A stretch of DNA of 64,000 bases from JAJPKK01 sp963747835 (GTDB lineage: Bacteria > Pseudomonadota > Alphaproteobacteria > Rhizobiales > Xanthobacteraceae): contig CAVVGO010000005.1 of NCBI GenBank assembly GCA_963747835.1, positions 3,410,001 to 3,474,000 of the forward strand, in the 5' to 3' direction. Below are positions 9,996 to 18,497 of this stretch, one piece after another. The translations under genes and the position numbers were made by a program. A model generated the notes under the pieces. That model ran no database searches and was not told the origin of the DNA. It was given only the letters and a program-made list of their open reading frames with translations. The first letter of the stretch is position 1; the number at the start of each line of letters is the position of its first letter.

Positions 9996-11156
9996 TTATG
10001 CCTTTGCGGTCTTGAGCACCGCATGTTCGGGCACAAGGCCCGTTGTGAGGTAGCGCCACAGCGCCACGATCAGCTTGCGCGCCAGGGCGACAATGGCGAT
10101 GCGCCTGATTCGTTTGCTGGCATTGACCGTGCGCTGCCGGAACCATTGGGTGAGCGTGCTGTCCGGCTGATGTCGCAGCCACAGCCAGGCCAGTTCGATC
10201 GACGTGCTGCGGGCACGCGGATTGCCCGCCTTGCTGATCCCCTGCTCACGATCGGTCCCTCCGCTCTGCCACGGACTGGGCGCCAGCCCGCAATAGCCGG
10301 CGACCTCACGCCGATTGCGGAAGTCCTTGTAGAGAACCTCGTTGGTCAGCGTCGCCGCGAACACAGGGCCAAGGCCTTTGAGCCGGAGCAAGAGGTCGCT
10401 GCGCCGTGCCATCTGCGCCGCCGCAGGTGTCGGCTCCGTCTCAGCCGGCGCCCGCGTCAGCGCCTCGATCTGGCAGCGTACCAGCATCAGCCGCGCGTGC
10501 TCGCGCGCGAGCTCGGCCATGATCCGCGGCGGCACCGCCTGGCCTTGCCAATCCCGCTGGGCCGCGAGCCACTTCAACCAGTCGCGACGGCGCGGGTTCC
10601 CGACCGCCATGCCCAACAGCCGCAGCAGCGCCTTGATCCGATTGGTGTGAGCGGTCTGTTCCTTGATCAGCCGATCACGTTCGCGGGTGTCGCGGCGCAC
10701 GTCCTCCTGCTCGGCACCCGGCACCCGCACGATCCGCACCACCCGCGGCTCACCGCGGCAATGCGCCATCAGGGTTCGCAGCATCTGTTCGCCGTCAATC
10801 CGGTCGGTCTTCGCCCGCCGGGCGCGCTGATCCACCGCAATGCTTGCAGGATCGAACACATGGTTCGTAATCCCCGCCGCCATCAAAAGCCGATGCAGCC
10901 AAAATCCGTCGTAGCCCGCCTCGTAGCAACTCACCACAGCCGGCACCGCTCCCAGCGCCCGCGCCGACCGCTCGCGAATCCGATCAATCAGTGCCAGCAG
11001 GCCGGCATGATCGCCGCCCTCCACCTTATGGCGCGACATCCGATCCCGCTCCGGACTGTGCATTGTCACCAACCAGCTCTTTTGGCTCAGTTCAATCGTA
11101 ACGAAAATCGTGCCAATATTGTTCGCGATGGGCGTGCTTACATTGGATGCTTGCAT
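9996..11156 (-). CDS. IS110-family transposase (DEDD recombinase)
   Basis: A 386-residue protein. The N-terminal RuvC-like domain shows FVTIELSQKSWLV (residues ~18-30), YEAGYDGFWLHRLL (~79) and KTDRIDGEQML (~116). The C-terminal transposase_20 part shows LLLRLKGLGPVFAATL, GYCGLAPSPWQSGGT and SKAGNPRARSTSIELAWLWL with a serine, the nucleophile region of IS110 enzymes. The first acidic residue is Glu where most relatives have Asp (ELSQ instead of DVSK), a variant I recall in a subset of the family. These enzymes move DNA with an element-encoded bridge RNA. The gene looks intact. It sits between aas and a Lys/His-rich protein and interrupts no visible gene. Confidence 0.9.
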   Translation of the reverse strand: MQASNVSTPIANNIGTIFVTIELSQKSWLVTMHSPERDRMSRHKVEGGDHAGLLALIDRIRERSARALGAVPAVVSCYEAGYDGFWLHRLLMAAGITNHVFDPASIAVDQRARRAKTDRIDGEQMLRTLMAHCRGEPRVVRIVRVPGAEQEDVRRDTRERDRLIKEQTAHTNRIKALLRLLGMAVGNPRRRDWLKWLAAQRDWQGQAVPPRIMAELAREHARLMLVRCQIEALTRAPAETEPTPAAAQMARRSDLLLRLKGLGPVFAATLTNEVLYKDFRNRREVAGYCGLAPSPWQSGGTDREQGISKAGNPRARSTSIELAWLWLRHQPDSTLTQWFRQRTVNASKRIRRIAIVALARKLIVALWRYLTTGLVPEHAVLKTAKA

Positions 11157-11215
11157 CTGATGTCTCCGATGGTTCGAGTCCGGAAACCCAAACCTACCGG
11201 ATGCACGCCCATCGC
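11125..11215 (-). other. inverted repeat spanning the start of the IS110 transposase (structured leader, possible guide-RNA region)
   Basis: A perfect 13-bp inverted repeat, GCGATGGGCGTGC at 11125-11137 and its complement at 11203-11215, encloses the start codon at 11154-11156 with about 65 bp between the arms. Upstream of the start, the element has roughly 100-170 bp of non-coding sequence. In IS621-like IS110 elements the bridge RNA is encoded just upstream of the recombinase gene. That this leader is such an RNA is inference; the repeat itself is seen. Confidence 0.35.
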
Positions 11216-11269
11216 CCCATGGTATCTACAGACCGCGTCCATCTCATCGCACCGGTGATCCAAACAGCA

Positions 11270-11297
11270 GGAGGCCGGCCTTTTGGGCCGGCCTCCG
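11270..11297 (-). terminator. hairpin terminator candidate behind the Lys/His/Ala repeat gene
   Basis: GGAGGCCGGCC, a short A/T loop and GGCCGGCCTCC form an 11-bp stem immediately after the stop of the leftward repeat-protein gene. On that strand the stem is followed by TGCTGTTTGG, only a weak U-tract, so termination is likely but not certain. Confidence 0.55.
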
Positions 11298-11324
11298 CTG
11301 GGAACGCAGTCGGGATTGTTGATC

Positions 11325-11816
11325 TTAGTTGATGCCCGACCGGGTTGCCGACTTGGCGGAAGCGTGCTTGACGCTGATCGGCTTGGTGGCGACATGCTTG
11401 GTGGCGACATGCTTGGCAGCCACATGCTTGGCCGTCACGCGCTTGGCGGAGACGTGCTTGGCCGCCACATGCTTGACGGCGGTATGCTTGGTGGCGGTGT
11501 GCTTGACGGCGACGTGCTTGACCGGAGCCGTGGCGTGCGCGACGTGAGTCTTGGCGCGCTTGGTGTGGTGAGCATATTTCACGTGCTGGAAGTGCTTTGC
11601 CACCTTGGTGCCGTGGCCGCGACGAACCATCTTGCGATGTTTGGTGACGGCTTTGTCGGCCTTGGCGGTCGCCACGGTATTGGCCGAAGTGGCGCCCGGC
11701 GGCGCCGGAACAACCGCCTTGGTGGTGACGGGGGCCGGTGTGGCCGGGCTCTGTGCCATCACCGGAGCGGTAAGGACGCTCGCGGCAAACAGCGCGATGG
11801 CGAATGTACGGAACAT
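11325..11816 (-). CDS. exported Lys/His/Ala-rich repeat protein
   Basis: 163 residues with a clear Sec signal peptide (MFRTFAIALFAASVLTAPVMAQ). A Pro/Ala/Thr linker follows, and then from about residue 75 a tandem five-residue pattern of the type KHVAA / KHTAT / KHVAT, repeated about 18 times to the C-terminus. The region is strongly basic, rich in His and alanine, and resembles histone-H1-like or metal-binding low-complexity proteins. It would be secreted to the periplasm. The DNA is correspondingly repetitive, so copy number may vary. No domain is recognisable. DNA, polyanion or metal binding is inference only. Confidence 0.72.
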   Translation of the reverse strand: MFRTFAIALFAASVLTAPVMAQSPATPAPVTTKAVVPAPPGATSANTVATAKADKAVTKHRKMVRRGHGTKVAKHFQHVKYAHHTKRAKTHVAHATAPVKHVAVKHTATKHTAVKHVAAKHVSAKRVTAKHVAAKHVATKHVATKPISVKHASAKSATRSGIN

Positions 11817-12044
11817 GACGGTTTCCTCTCAGGAACGCGGGTGCCCGAAGGCCGGCCCGGGATTCGGTTCGACCGGTTCACGACCGATCTTGGCGTGATC
11901 ATGGGGTGCGGGGGCTGAACTGCGCCTGAAGGGCATCGCTCTACGCCGTTCATCGAGATGAAGCGGAACGAACCGCGCCGTTATCCGCCGTTCATGGTAG
12001 CGGCGAATTGGTGGTGGCGCTGCGGCGAAATTGGAAAGCCGGTG

Positions 12045-12377
12045 TCAGGCCCCCTCCTCCGACCCGGTTTCGGCGAGAATCCAGGCGAAATAGCTTTGGT
12101 CGACGCTTTCGATCGGCAGCACCAGGATGGCAGGAGTATCGTAGGGGTGCGTCGCCTTGACGCTGGAGCGCACCTGCTCGGCGAGCGAGGCCCGCGTCTT
12201 GATGATCATAACGGTTTCCTCGGCGCGCTCGACCGCGCCCTGCCAGCGATAGACCGATATCATCCCGGGTAGGATGTTGACGCAGGCCGCGAGCCGGTCC
12301 GCGACCAGGGCGTTGCCGGCCTTCTCGGCCTCGACAATGGAAGGAAAGGTCGTGTAGACGAAAACCGCCCGCTCCAT
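12045..12377 (-). CDS. cutA: divalent-cation tolerance protein CutA
   Basis: 110 residues from the ATG at 12377, which is preceded by GGAGG with good spacing; longer upstream frames are antisense to nadK. The sequence has FVYTTFPSIVEAEKAGNALV, LAACVNILPGMISVYRWQG, EETVMIIKTR and THPYDTPAILVLPIE, diagnostic for CutA1. CutA1 is a very stable cytoplasmic trimer linked to copper tolerance in E. coli, though its exact role is debated. It is divergent from nadK. Confidence 0.93.
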   Translation of the reverse strand: MERAVFVYTTFPSIVEAEKAGNALVADRLAACVNILPGMISVYRWQGAVERAEETVMIIKTRASLAEQVRSSVKATHPYDTPAILVLPIESVDQSYFAWILAETGSEEGA

Positions 12378-12467
12378 TCCGGTAACCTCCGCGGCCGTTG
12401 CCGGCCTGTTCCAGTGAAATAGCCCGGCATCAACCCGAATACATCCTGAGCACGAGCAAAACCCTTC

Positions 12468-13241
12468 ATGCCCCCACGCCGCGACCGCATGGCTTTCGTC
12501 ACGAGCGCGATCGCGGAAGCCGAAGCGGCACGTGATGCGCTGGTGCGCCGCTACGGCAACGTCGCCCCGGGTGATGCCGACGTCATCGTGGCGCTCGGCG
12601 GCGACGGCCTGATGCTGCAGACCCTGCACAACTTCATGGAGGCCGGCAAGCCGATCTACGGCATGAACCGCGGCACGGTGGGCTTCTTGATGAACGAGTA
12701 CCGCGAGGACGCCCTCAAGGAGCGGCTCGCCGCCGCCGAGGAGAGCGTGATCCACCCGCTGGCGATGCGCGCCGTCGATGCCGCCGGCGTGGTCCACGAG
12801 GCGCGCGCCATCAACGAGGTCTCGCTGTTCCGTCAGACCTACCAGGTGGCGCGCCTGCGCATCCTGGTCGACGGCAAGGAGCGGCTCGCCCAGCTCGATG
12901 CCGACGGCGTCATGGTGGCGACGCCCGCCGGCTCGACCGCCTACAATCTCTCCGCCCAGGGTCCGATCATCCCGATCGGCGCGGCGCTGCTGGCGCTCAC
13001 GCCGATCAGCCCGTTCCGGCCGCGCCGCTGGCGCGGCGCATTGCTCCCGGATACCGCCGTCGTCACCGTGGAAGTGCTCGAAGCCGACAAGCGGCCGATC
13101 GCAGCCGTGGCCGATCATCAGGAGGTCCGCTTCGTGCGCGCGGTCGACGTCCGCATGGACCACGGCGTCGCGCTCCACATGCTGTTCGACCCCGACCACA
13201 ACCTCGACGAACGCATTTTGCGGGAGCAGTTTGGCGTCTGA
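12468..13241 (+). CDS. nadK: NAD kinase
   Basis: 257 residues. The phosphate-binding motif GGDGLMLQTLHNF lies near residue 44, NRGTVGFLMNEY near 66, and the NE/D motif INEVSLFRQT near 116. ATPAGSTAYNLSAQGPIIP near 151 is the classic second NAD-kinase block. The enzyme phosphorylates NAD with ATP to make NADP in the cytoplasm and is essential in most bacteria. The short form without an N-terminal extension is normal for alphaproteobacteria. The next gene, an MFS pump, begins about 58 bp later. Confidence 0.95.
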   Translation: MPPRRDRMAFVTSAIAEAEAARDALVRRYGNVAPGDADVIVALGGDGLMLQTLHNFMEAGKPIYGMNRGTVGFLMNEYREDALKERLAAAEESVIHPLAMRAVDAAGVVHEARAINEVSLFRQTYQVARLRILVDGKERLAQLDADGVMVATPAGSTAYNLSAQGPIIPIGAALLALTPISPFRPRRWRGALLPDTAVVTVEVLEADKRPIAAVADHQEVRFVRAVDVRMDHGVALHMLFDPDHNLDERILREQFGV

Positions 13242-13299
13242 CGGGGCGGTCGGCCGAGAGGTTCGCCTCCTGCCGTCACCGGCGAAGAGGGAGGCCGCA

Positions 13300-14721
13300 A
13301 TGACACAGCCGTTCGTCGCCCCGTGCGCGCGCGGTATCGTCAACGCCCAGCCTTGTCCGCGTGAATTGCGTCGTGAATTGCCACGCTCACGTCGTCGGAT
13401 CATTCTCGCTGCTTGCGTCATCGCATCCTCGATGGCCTTCATCGACAGTTCGGTGCTGACGGTGGCGCTGCCGAAGCTACGCACCGCACTCGGGGCGGAC
13501 CTCGCCACCGTGCAATGGGTGATCAACAGCTACGTGCTGGTGTTGGCCGCCCTGACGTTGATCGGCGGCGCCCTTGCCGACGCGTACGGCAAAGCGCGGA
13601 TCCTTTCGATCGGCTGCTTTCTGTTTGGCGTGGCATCGGCCTGCTGTGCGTTGTCTCCGTCCGTGGGGTGGCTGATTGCGGCTCGCGTGCTCCAGGGGGT
13701 TGCGGCAGCTTTGCTGACACCGGCGAGCTTGGCGCTGATTGGCGCCACCTATCCCAAGGACGAGCGGAACGCGGCGATCGGCGTCTGGGCGGCGGCATCG
13801 TCGCTGACGAGCGCCGCGGGCCCCGTGCTCGGCGGTTGGCTGACGGAGCAGTTCGGATGGCAGGCGGTGTTCTGGATCAATCCTCCGCTTGCGGTCATTG
13901 CGATCGCGCTGCTCTTCAAGTTTGCACCGGCCGATCAGCTTGAAGTCCGCCGGTTCGATGTCATAGGCGCATCCATCATTGCCGGGGCACTCGCTGCGTT
14001 GACCTGGGCGCTGAGTCAGATCGGGCGGATCGAGACCGCAGCTGCGGCTTCGTTTGCATCCGACACGGCGCTGATCGCACTCGTCGTTCTCGGGCTCGGC
14101 GGCCTTGGCGGCTACGCGGTTTGGGAGCGCGTGACCGACCACCCGATGACGCCTCCACGGCTCTCGAGGAATTGGGACTTCGTCGGGTTGAACGTCGCCA
14201 CGCTGCTGATCTATGCAGGACTTTCGATCATGTTTTTTCTGTTGCCGTTCGACCTCGTCGACCGGCGCGGACTGTCACCCACAGCAGCCGGACTGGTGTT
14301 CCTGCCCTTCTCGCTCGCCGTTGGGGTGCTGTCACCATATTTCGGCCGGCAGGCAGACAGGTTTGGGGCCCGGGCCCTGCTGATTGCCGGGGCGCTCGGA
14401 GCGTCGGCTGCATATGGCTGGATGATGCTTGCGCAGGGTTATTCGCTGGCGTTTGGCGTCATTGCGCCGCAGACATTGCTGGGGATTTCGTTCGCCGTGC
14501 TGATCGCACCCCTCACCGCTTCGGTGATGTCGAGCGTAGCGCAATCCGACGAAGGGCTCGCCTCCGGCATCAACAATACGGCAAGCCGCGTCGCGCAACT
14601 TGCCGGCGTCGCAATAGCGGCCGGAGTGGGCGGACTGATGTCCGGGTACCAATTCGGGCTTGCGGCCGCCGCGGCGGTGTCAGCTGCGGGCGCCCTGGTG
14701 ACGGCGTTCATCCACCGCTAG
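13300..14721 (+). CDS. DHA2-type MFS drug-efflux transporter
   Basis: 473 residues from ATG 13300, preceded by GAGGGAGG; the open frame extends further back, but there it shadows nadK. After about 35 polar residues come about 14 hydrophobic segments. The motifs DSSVLTVALPKLRTALGA, WVINSYVLVLAALTLIGGALAD, GKARILSIGCFLFGVAS and GVWAAASSLTSAAGPVLGGW (motif C of drug antiporters) are typical of the DHA2/EmrB-QacA group. It should export drugs or metabolites across the inner membrane using the proton gradient. No membrane-fusion partner (EmrA) is adjacent. Substrate unknown. Confidence 0.87.
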   Translation: MTQPFVAPCARGIVNAQPCPRELRRELPRSRRRIILAACVIASSMAFIDSSVLTVALPKLRTALGADLATVQWVINSYVLVLAALTLIGGALADAYGKARILSIGCFLFGVASACCALSPSVGWLIAARVLQGVAAALLTPASLALIGATYPKDERNAAIGVWAAASSLTSAAGPVLGGWLTEQFGWQAVFWINPPLAVIAIALLFKFAPADQLEVRRFDVIGASIIAGALAALTWALSQIGRIETAAAASFASDTALIALVVLGLGGLGGYAVWERVTDHPMTPPRLSRNWDFVGLNVATLLIYAGLSIMFFLLPFDLVDRRGLSPTAAGLVFLPFSLAVGVLSPYFGRQADRFGARALLIAGALGASAAYGWMMLAQGYSLAFGVIAPQTLLGISFAVLIAPLTASVMSSVAQSDEGLASGINNTASRVAQLAGVAIAAGVGGLMSGYQFGLAAAAAVSAAGALVTAFIHR

Positions 14722-14792
14722 CCCGGCGGTTCATTTCGCTTATCGAAAGTCTCGCGCATTGCACCACCTTGTGTGTACCGCAAAGCGTTGGT

Positions 14793-14832
14793 GAAAAAAA
14801 GCAGCACCCGGCTTGTGGCCGGGTGCCGCCTT
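14793..14832 (-). terminator. intrinsic terminator of the metallo-beta-lactamase-fold gene
   Basis: On the reverse strand GGCACCCGGC, loop CACAA and GCCGGGTGC form a strong stem followed by a TTTTTTT run, about 35 bp beyond the stop at 14866. A textbook rho-independent terminator. Confidence 0.88.
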
Positions 14833-14865
14833 ACGCAACACAAAGATGGTTACTTCGCCGCCAGA

Positions 14866-16413
14866 TTACTTCGCCGCCATCAGGGCTTCGAGGTCCGACT
14901 GCTTGCCGCTCGCGCCATGGCCGCCGGCGAGCGTCGCCCCGGAGATGCCGAGCTTCTTGAGCTCCGCCGCAAAAGCTTCCGAGTTCGGGTTCTTGGCGCT
15001 GTCGCGGACCGGCGACCACAGGTCGGTCACCCACACGATGTTGGGCTGCACGACCTGAATGGTCATCATGCCGTCGACGTGCGGATTGTCGAAGCGGAAC
15101 ATCTTGATCTCGGACTCGTCGTCCTTGAGCGTCATCTCGTCCTTGACCTCGACCACCTGGACCTTGCGGGGGTGCTTCGACAGTTCATCGGGCAGGACCG
15201 TATGCGTGGTCTTGAGGTCCTTTTCGAAATAGGCCTTGTCCGGCGCCGGCACAATGATGGTCGCGCCTTCCGCCGCAAAGGTCCGCATGCCGCCGGTGTG
15301 ATCCATGTGGTGGTGGGTGAGGATCAGGTACTTGATCGGCTTGCCTGGATATTTCGCCTTGGCCTGCTCGATGACGTATCTGGACTGCAGCTCGCCGTAG
15401 GGCGCATCGAAGATGGCGAGGCCGTCCTTCATGTTCACGATCAGGTTGTTGGCGCTGCCGGTGACGATCTGGGTCACGTTCGGGGCGAGTTCGACCGTCT
15501 TGGGCGGTGAAGCCGCCGGGTAGAAGATGGTATCGTTATCGAGGAAGCGGGCGAGCGCGATGCGGCGCAATATCCACTGGTAGGGCACGTTGCCGGTCAT
15601 CGGCGGCTTCGCGGCGGCCTTGACGGTGTCGCTCGGCGTGAACGCACCGTCGGCGATCGACGGATTGGCGGTCACGTCCGTCAGCGTCACCTTGCCGACC
15701 TCGATGTTGTCGAGGGTGTAAGTAAGCGTGTTCGGCACCTTCACGCCTTCCACCGTCTTCCAATCGCTCGGCACGAGATCGTAGTTGGCATCGCCGAAGA
15801 TATTGTCGTCGTCCAGCGTGCGAATCGCCGCCGGCAGGTGGGTCTTGGGGTCGAACAGGATGGTGAACTTGGTGCCGTTGTCGTTGTAGGTGACGGCCGG
15901 CAACGACGCCTTGCCGAGCTTCTGGTTGCCCGCCGCGGCGACGTTCTTGGGATCATCGAGAGCCTTGAGCAGCAACATCGGCGATGCCCGCTCGAGTTCG
16001 CGCCATTGCGCCGCGACCCGCATGCCGGATGCAGCGGTGCTCCCCTTGTCGTCGGTGACGAAACCGAGCGTCGGGGTGACGACTTCGGTGTATTTGATCT
16101 TGGCGACCGCCGGATATTGCATCGACCGGTCGAGATCCATGCGGGCCTGGCCCTTGGTGAGATCCCAGGTGATGGCGAGATTGGTATCGCCGAGGAAGCG
16201 CGGCTCGCCGCCGGCCTTGAACGACTGGCCCGGCTCCCAATGCTTCGCGGTGCCCTTGAGGTACAGGCCCTTCAGCGCCTTGAGGGCATCCGCCCCACCC
16301 TCGGCGGCGACCGCCGCCTTGACGAGATCGATCGGAGCTTCCTTGGCCGACGCAAACTGCACCGGCGCGGTGCTCACCAGCAACGCCGCCGATAGACCCA
16401 ACAGAATCTTCAT
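14866..16413 (-). CDS. periplasmic MBL-fold metallo-hydrolase with N-terminal lipoprotein-sorting-like domain
   Basis: 515 residues with a Sec signal (MKILLGLSAALLVSTAPVQFASA). Residues about 25-270 form a beta-rich domain (DLTKGQARMDLDRS, LFDPKTHLPAAIRTLDDDN) resembling LolA/outer-membrane lipoprotein-sorting folds. From about 300 a metallo-beta-lactamase domain begins, with ILTHHHMDHTGGMRTF (HxHxDH-type metal motif) and a later WVTDLWSP aspartate and GGHG. It is probably a periplasmic zinc hydrolase. It ends at a strong terminator and starts about 380 bp from the divergent response regulator. Substrate unknown. Confidence 0.82.
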   Translation of the reverse strand: MKILLGLSAALLVSTAPVQFASAKEAPIDLVKAAVAAEGGADALKALKGLYLKGTAKHWEPGQSFKAGGEPRFLGDTNLAITWDLTKGQARMDLDRSMQYPAVAKIKYTEVVTPTLGFVTDDKGSTAASGMRVAAQWRELERASPMLLLKALDDPKNVAAAGNQKLGKASLPAVTYNDNGTKFTILFDPKTHLPAAIRTLDDDNIFGDANYDLVPSDWKTVEGVKVPNTLTYTLDNIEVGKVTLTDVTANPSIADGAFTPSDTVKAAAKPPMTGNVPYQWILRRIALARFLDNDTIFYPAASPPKTVELAPNVTQIVTGSANNLIVNMKDGLAIFDAPYGELQSRYVIEQAKAKYPGKPIKYLILTHHHMDHTGGMRTFAAEGATIIVPAPDKAYFEKDLKTTHTVLPDELSKHPRKVQVVEVKDEMTLKDDESEIKMFRFDNPHVDGMMTIQVVQPNIVWVTDLWSPVRDSAKNPNSEAFAAELKKLGISGATLAGGHGASGKQSDLEALMAAK

Positions 16414-16790
16414 GGAAACCTCCCGGTTATTCGGCCGCCATTATCCGGCGGCGACACGATTTCATCGATAGAAGCGAACCTTGTGACGGCCGCATGGCGT
16501 ACGCTTCACAAAACCGTGAACCGCGCCGCGGTTACTCCCGCACCCCGTCGGGCCGGAGCCGGAAGGCTTCTAGCATAGGCCATGGCGTCCGGCCACCGCG
16601 GCTCGGCGTCGGTACGGAATGGGTTTGGCGGAGGCCTGCCGCACGAGATTCTGCCGCCGGCCTCATCGCTCGGCTCGCGCGTCGCGGAGGCCTGTAAATT
16701 CGAACTCCGCTATCAAACCTTAATCGATCCTTTACGCGGCTCTGCAAGCATGGCCGGCAGGAGCCCCGCGCGAGACGGCGTTGTTGCGAT
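16414..16790. other. divergent intergenic region, no gene seen
   Basis: About 375 bp between the MBL-fold gene and the receiver gene. It should hold the two promoters. I see no RNA gene, terminator or clear operator in it. Confidence 0.5.
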
Positions 16791-17328
16791 ATGATTCGGA
16801 TTGATTTTAATCGTCTGCGCTTCCTCATCATCGAGGACAACGCCCATATGCGCCGCATCCTGCGGACGCTGCTGCACGGCTTCGGCTCGCGCGAAGTCTA
16901 TGAGGCCGAGGACGGTGCCGCCGGTCTTGAGTTCCTTCGTCCATCACGTGCCGGACGTCGTCATTACCGACTGGGCGATGCCGATCTTCGACGGGCTCGA
17001 ACTGACCCAGATGATTCGGCAACCCGGCGCCAACTCCAATCCCTACGTGCCGATCATCATGCTGACCGGGCATTCGGAAAAGAAGCGCGTCATCGCGGCG
17101 CGCGATGCCGGCGTCACCGAATTCCTCGCCAAGCCGATCTCGGCGAAATCACTCTATCAACGTATTCTCAACATCGTGGTCAATCCGCGCCCGTTCATCA
17201 AATCGAAAAGCTATTTCGGGCCGGACCGCCGTCGCAGCGCAGCCGCGAGCTACACCGGCCCGGAGCGCCGCAGAACCGAGGCGGAAACGATCGACCAGCA
17301 TCCCCTGCTGGAAAAGGCCAAGGTGTAA
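16791..17328 (+). pseudogene. CheY-like response regulator with one frameshift
   Basis: The first frame from ATG 16791 reads LRFLIIEDNAHMRRILRTLL...EAEDGAAGLE. The second, from about 16930, reads VHHVPDVVITDWAMPIFDGLEL, then PIIMLTGHSEKKRV and FLAKPISAKSLYQRI, ending at 17328. Removing one T in gagttccttc (about 16930-16936) restores a continuous receiver: acidic pair ED, phospho-acceptor D in ITDWAMP, T in MLTGHS, and K in LAKPIS. A ~50-residue tail with two (GP-D/E-RRR) repeats follows. It is 22 bp ahead of an Hpt gene and is probably the partner of that phosphotransfer protein. The break may be sequencing error. Confidence 0.8.
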
Positions 17329-17350
17329 CAGGATCCAAACGAGACATCCC

Positions 17351-17908
17351 ATGCCCGAGATCAAGCACGACAGTCCCGGCGTCACCAAATTCGCTGACCA
17401 CGAGGTGATCATTCCGCCTAACCGGCTGAGGAAGGCGCTCCGGCGCGCTACCGCCAACGACCGCGATCCTCTGAGTGCCGCCGAGGAGGCGCTTGAAGGG
17501 CTCTCGACGGAGTTCGAAGGCTGGATGGAGGACGAATGCGCGCAGCTCGACGAGTTGCGCCGCCTCGTCCATGCGCAAGGCTTCACCGACGCGACCCGGC
17601 AGACGCTGTTCCGCGCCGCCCACGACATCAAGGGACATGGAGCGACGTTTGGATTTCCCTACGCAGCGGACGTAGCCGACGGCCTGTGCCGCGTACTCGA
17701 TCATGCCGACCTCAACCGGGTCCCGCTCACCTTCGTCGACCAGTGCGTCGATGCGGTGCGCGCCATCATTCGCGAGCGCGACCACGTCGCTGCCGAGGCG
17801 ACGGCCCGTGAATTGGCCAAGGGGCTGCGCGCGCTTGCCGACGACATAGTGGGCGACGCCGCCGGCGAGGATGCGGCCGAAGCCGGCCCGCCGCTGGCGC
17901 CAGCCTGA
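17351..17908 (+). CDS. Hpt-domain phosphotransfer protein
   Basis: 185 residues from ATG 17351. The Hpt signature FRAAHDIKGHGATFGFPYAAD near residue 93 contains the phospho-accepting histidine (AHDIKGHG). The surrounding sequence is helical and acidic, as in four-helix Hpt bundles. It lies 22 bp after the receiver gene, so the two probably form part of one phosphorelay. The sensor kinase that feeds it is not in the window. This pairing is common in Rhizobiales, and its physiological role is not known to me. Confidence 0.82.
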   Translation: MPEIKHDSPGVTKFADHEVIIPPNRLRKALRRATANDRDPLSAAEEALEGLSTEFEGWMEDECAQLDELRRLVHAQGFTDATRQTLFRAAHDIKGHGATFGFPYAADVADGLCRVLDHADLNRVPLTFVDQCVDAVRAIIRERDHVAAEATARELAKGLRALADDIVGDAAGEDAAEAGPPLAPA

Positions 17909-17925
17909 TCGCGGCCGCCCGGCTT

Positions 17926-18426
17926 TTACTTTGCCGTGTTGGCGGTCACGTCGACCTCGATCATCATTCCGGGCCACGCGAGCGCGGTGATGACGAGAAA
18001 CGTGCCGGCAGGTTGCGTGGCACCCGCGAAGGCCTCCGCACGACATTTGCCAGCCTCCGCGAAATAGCGAATGTCGGTTACGTAGGTCGTGACCTTGTCG
18101 ACGTTCTCGACCGTCGCGCCGTGCTTCTCCAGCAGCCGCTTGATCTTGTCCCACGCATAACGGCACTGCGCGCCGAAATCGCCGAGGTGGCGGATGACGC
18201 CGCCCTGGGCACTGTCTTCGTCTTCCGACCCGACGCCGCCAAGATAGATGGTCTTGGCTGCGTTCCTGACCGTTACAACCTCCGAAAAGCGCCCCTTCGC
18301 CCATTCGGCGTAGTTGTAACCTTTCTTCTCGAAGGCCGTATCGCTGTTCTGGGATTGGCAATTCGCCGCGCCGGTCAGGGCCACGAGCGAAAGCGTTGCC
18401 GCAATGGCGAGCGTGATCGTCTTCAA
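17926..18426 (-). CDS. exported RidA-family protein
   Basis: 166 residues if translation starts at TTG 18426, which has GGAGG about 8 bases upstream. It gives LKTITLAIAATLSLVALTGAA, a good signal peptide. Starting further upstream (ATG 18498) adds a non-hydrophobic stretch and overlaps the DUF2336 gene end. The mature part shows RidA/YjgF features: VTVRNAAKTIYLGGVG, DFGAQCRYAWDKIKRLLEKHGAT, VDKVTTYVTD and a C-terminal MMIEVDVTA. The canonical catalytic Arg of the RidA subgroup is not evident (TFLVITALAWPGMMIEV). It is unusual in being exported, since most RidA proteins are cytoplasmic enamine/imine deaminases. A periplasmic binding or scavenging role is inference. Confidence 0.75.
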   Translation of the reverse strand: MKTITLAIAATLSLVALTGAANCQSQNSDTAFEKKGYNYAEWAKGRFSEVVTVRNAAKTIYLGGVGSEDEDSAQGGVIRHLGDFGAQCRYAWDKIKRLLEKHGATVENVDKVTTYVTDIRYFAEAGKCRAEAFAGATQPAGTFLVITALAWPGMMIEVDVTANTAK

Positions 18427-18497
18427 GCTGGAATCCTCCGATATGATGTCCCGTAGATCCGCGACAGCAGCCCGACCACACAACTTACCTGCCGGCA

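Noticed and set aside
9593..10015. Possible small gene between aas and the IS110 element
   Set aside because: The translation is random-like and rich in rare residues, and the region contains intergenic repeat pieces.
11161..11215. GGTTCGAGTCCGG, like the T-arm of a tRNA, upstream of the IS110 transposase
   Set aside because: Only two base pairs of stem form around the loop and no acceptor or anticodon arm fits; it is part of the element's leader.
11330..11600. CRISPR-like or satellite tandem repeat in DNA
   Set aside because: The periodicity is the codon pattern of the KHxAx protein repeat.
12778..13299. N-terminal extension of the MFS transporter through nadK
   Set aside because: The extension is the shifted frame of nadK; a good ribosome site and the usual family start occur at 13300.
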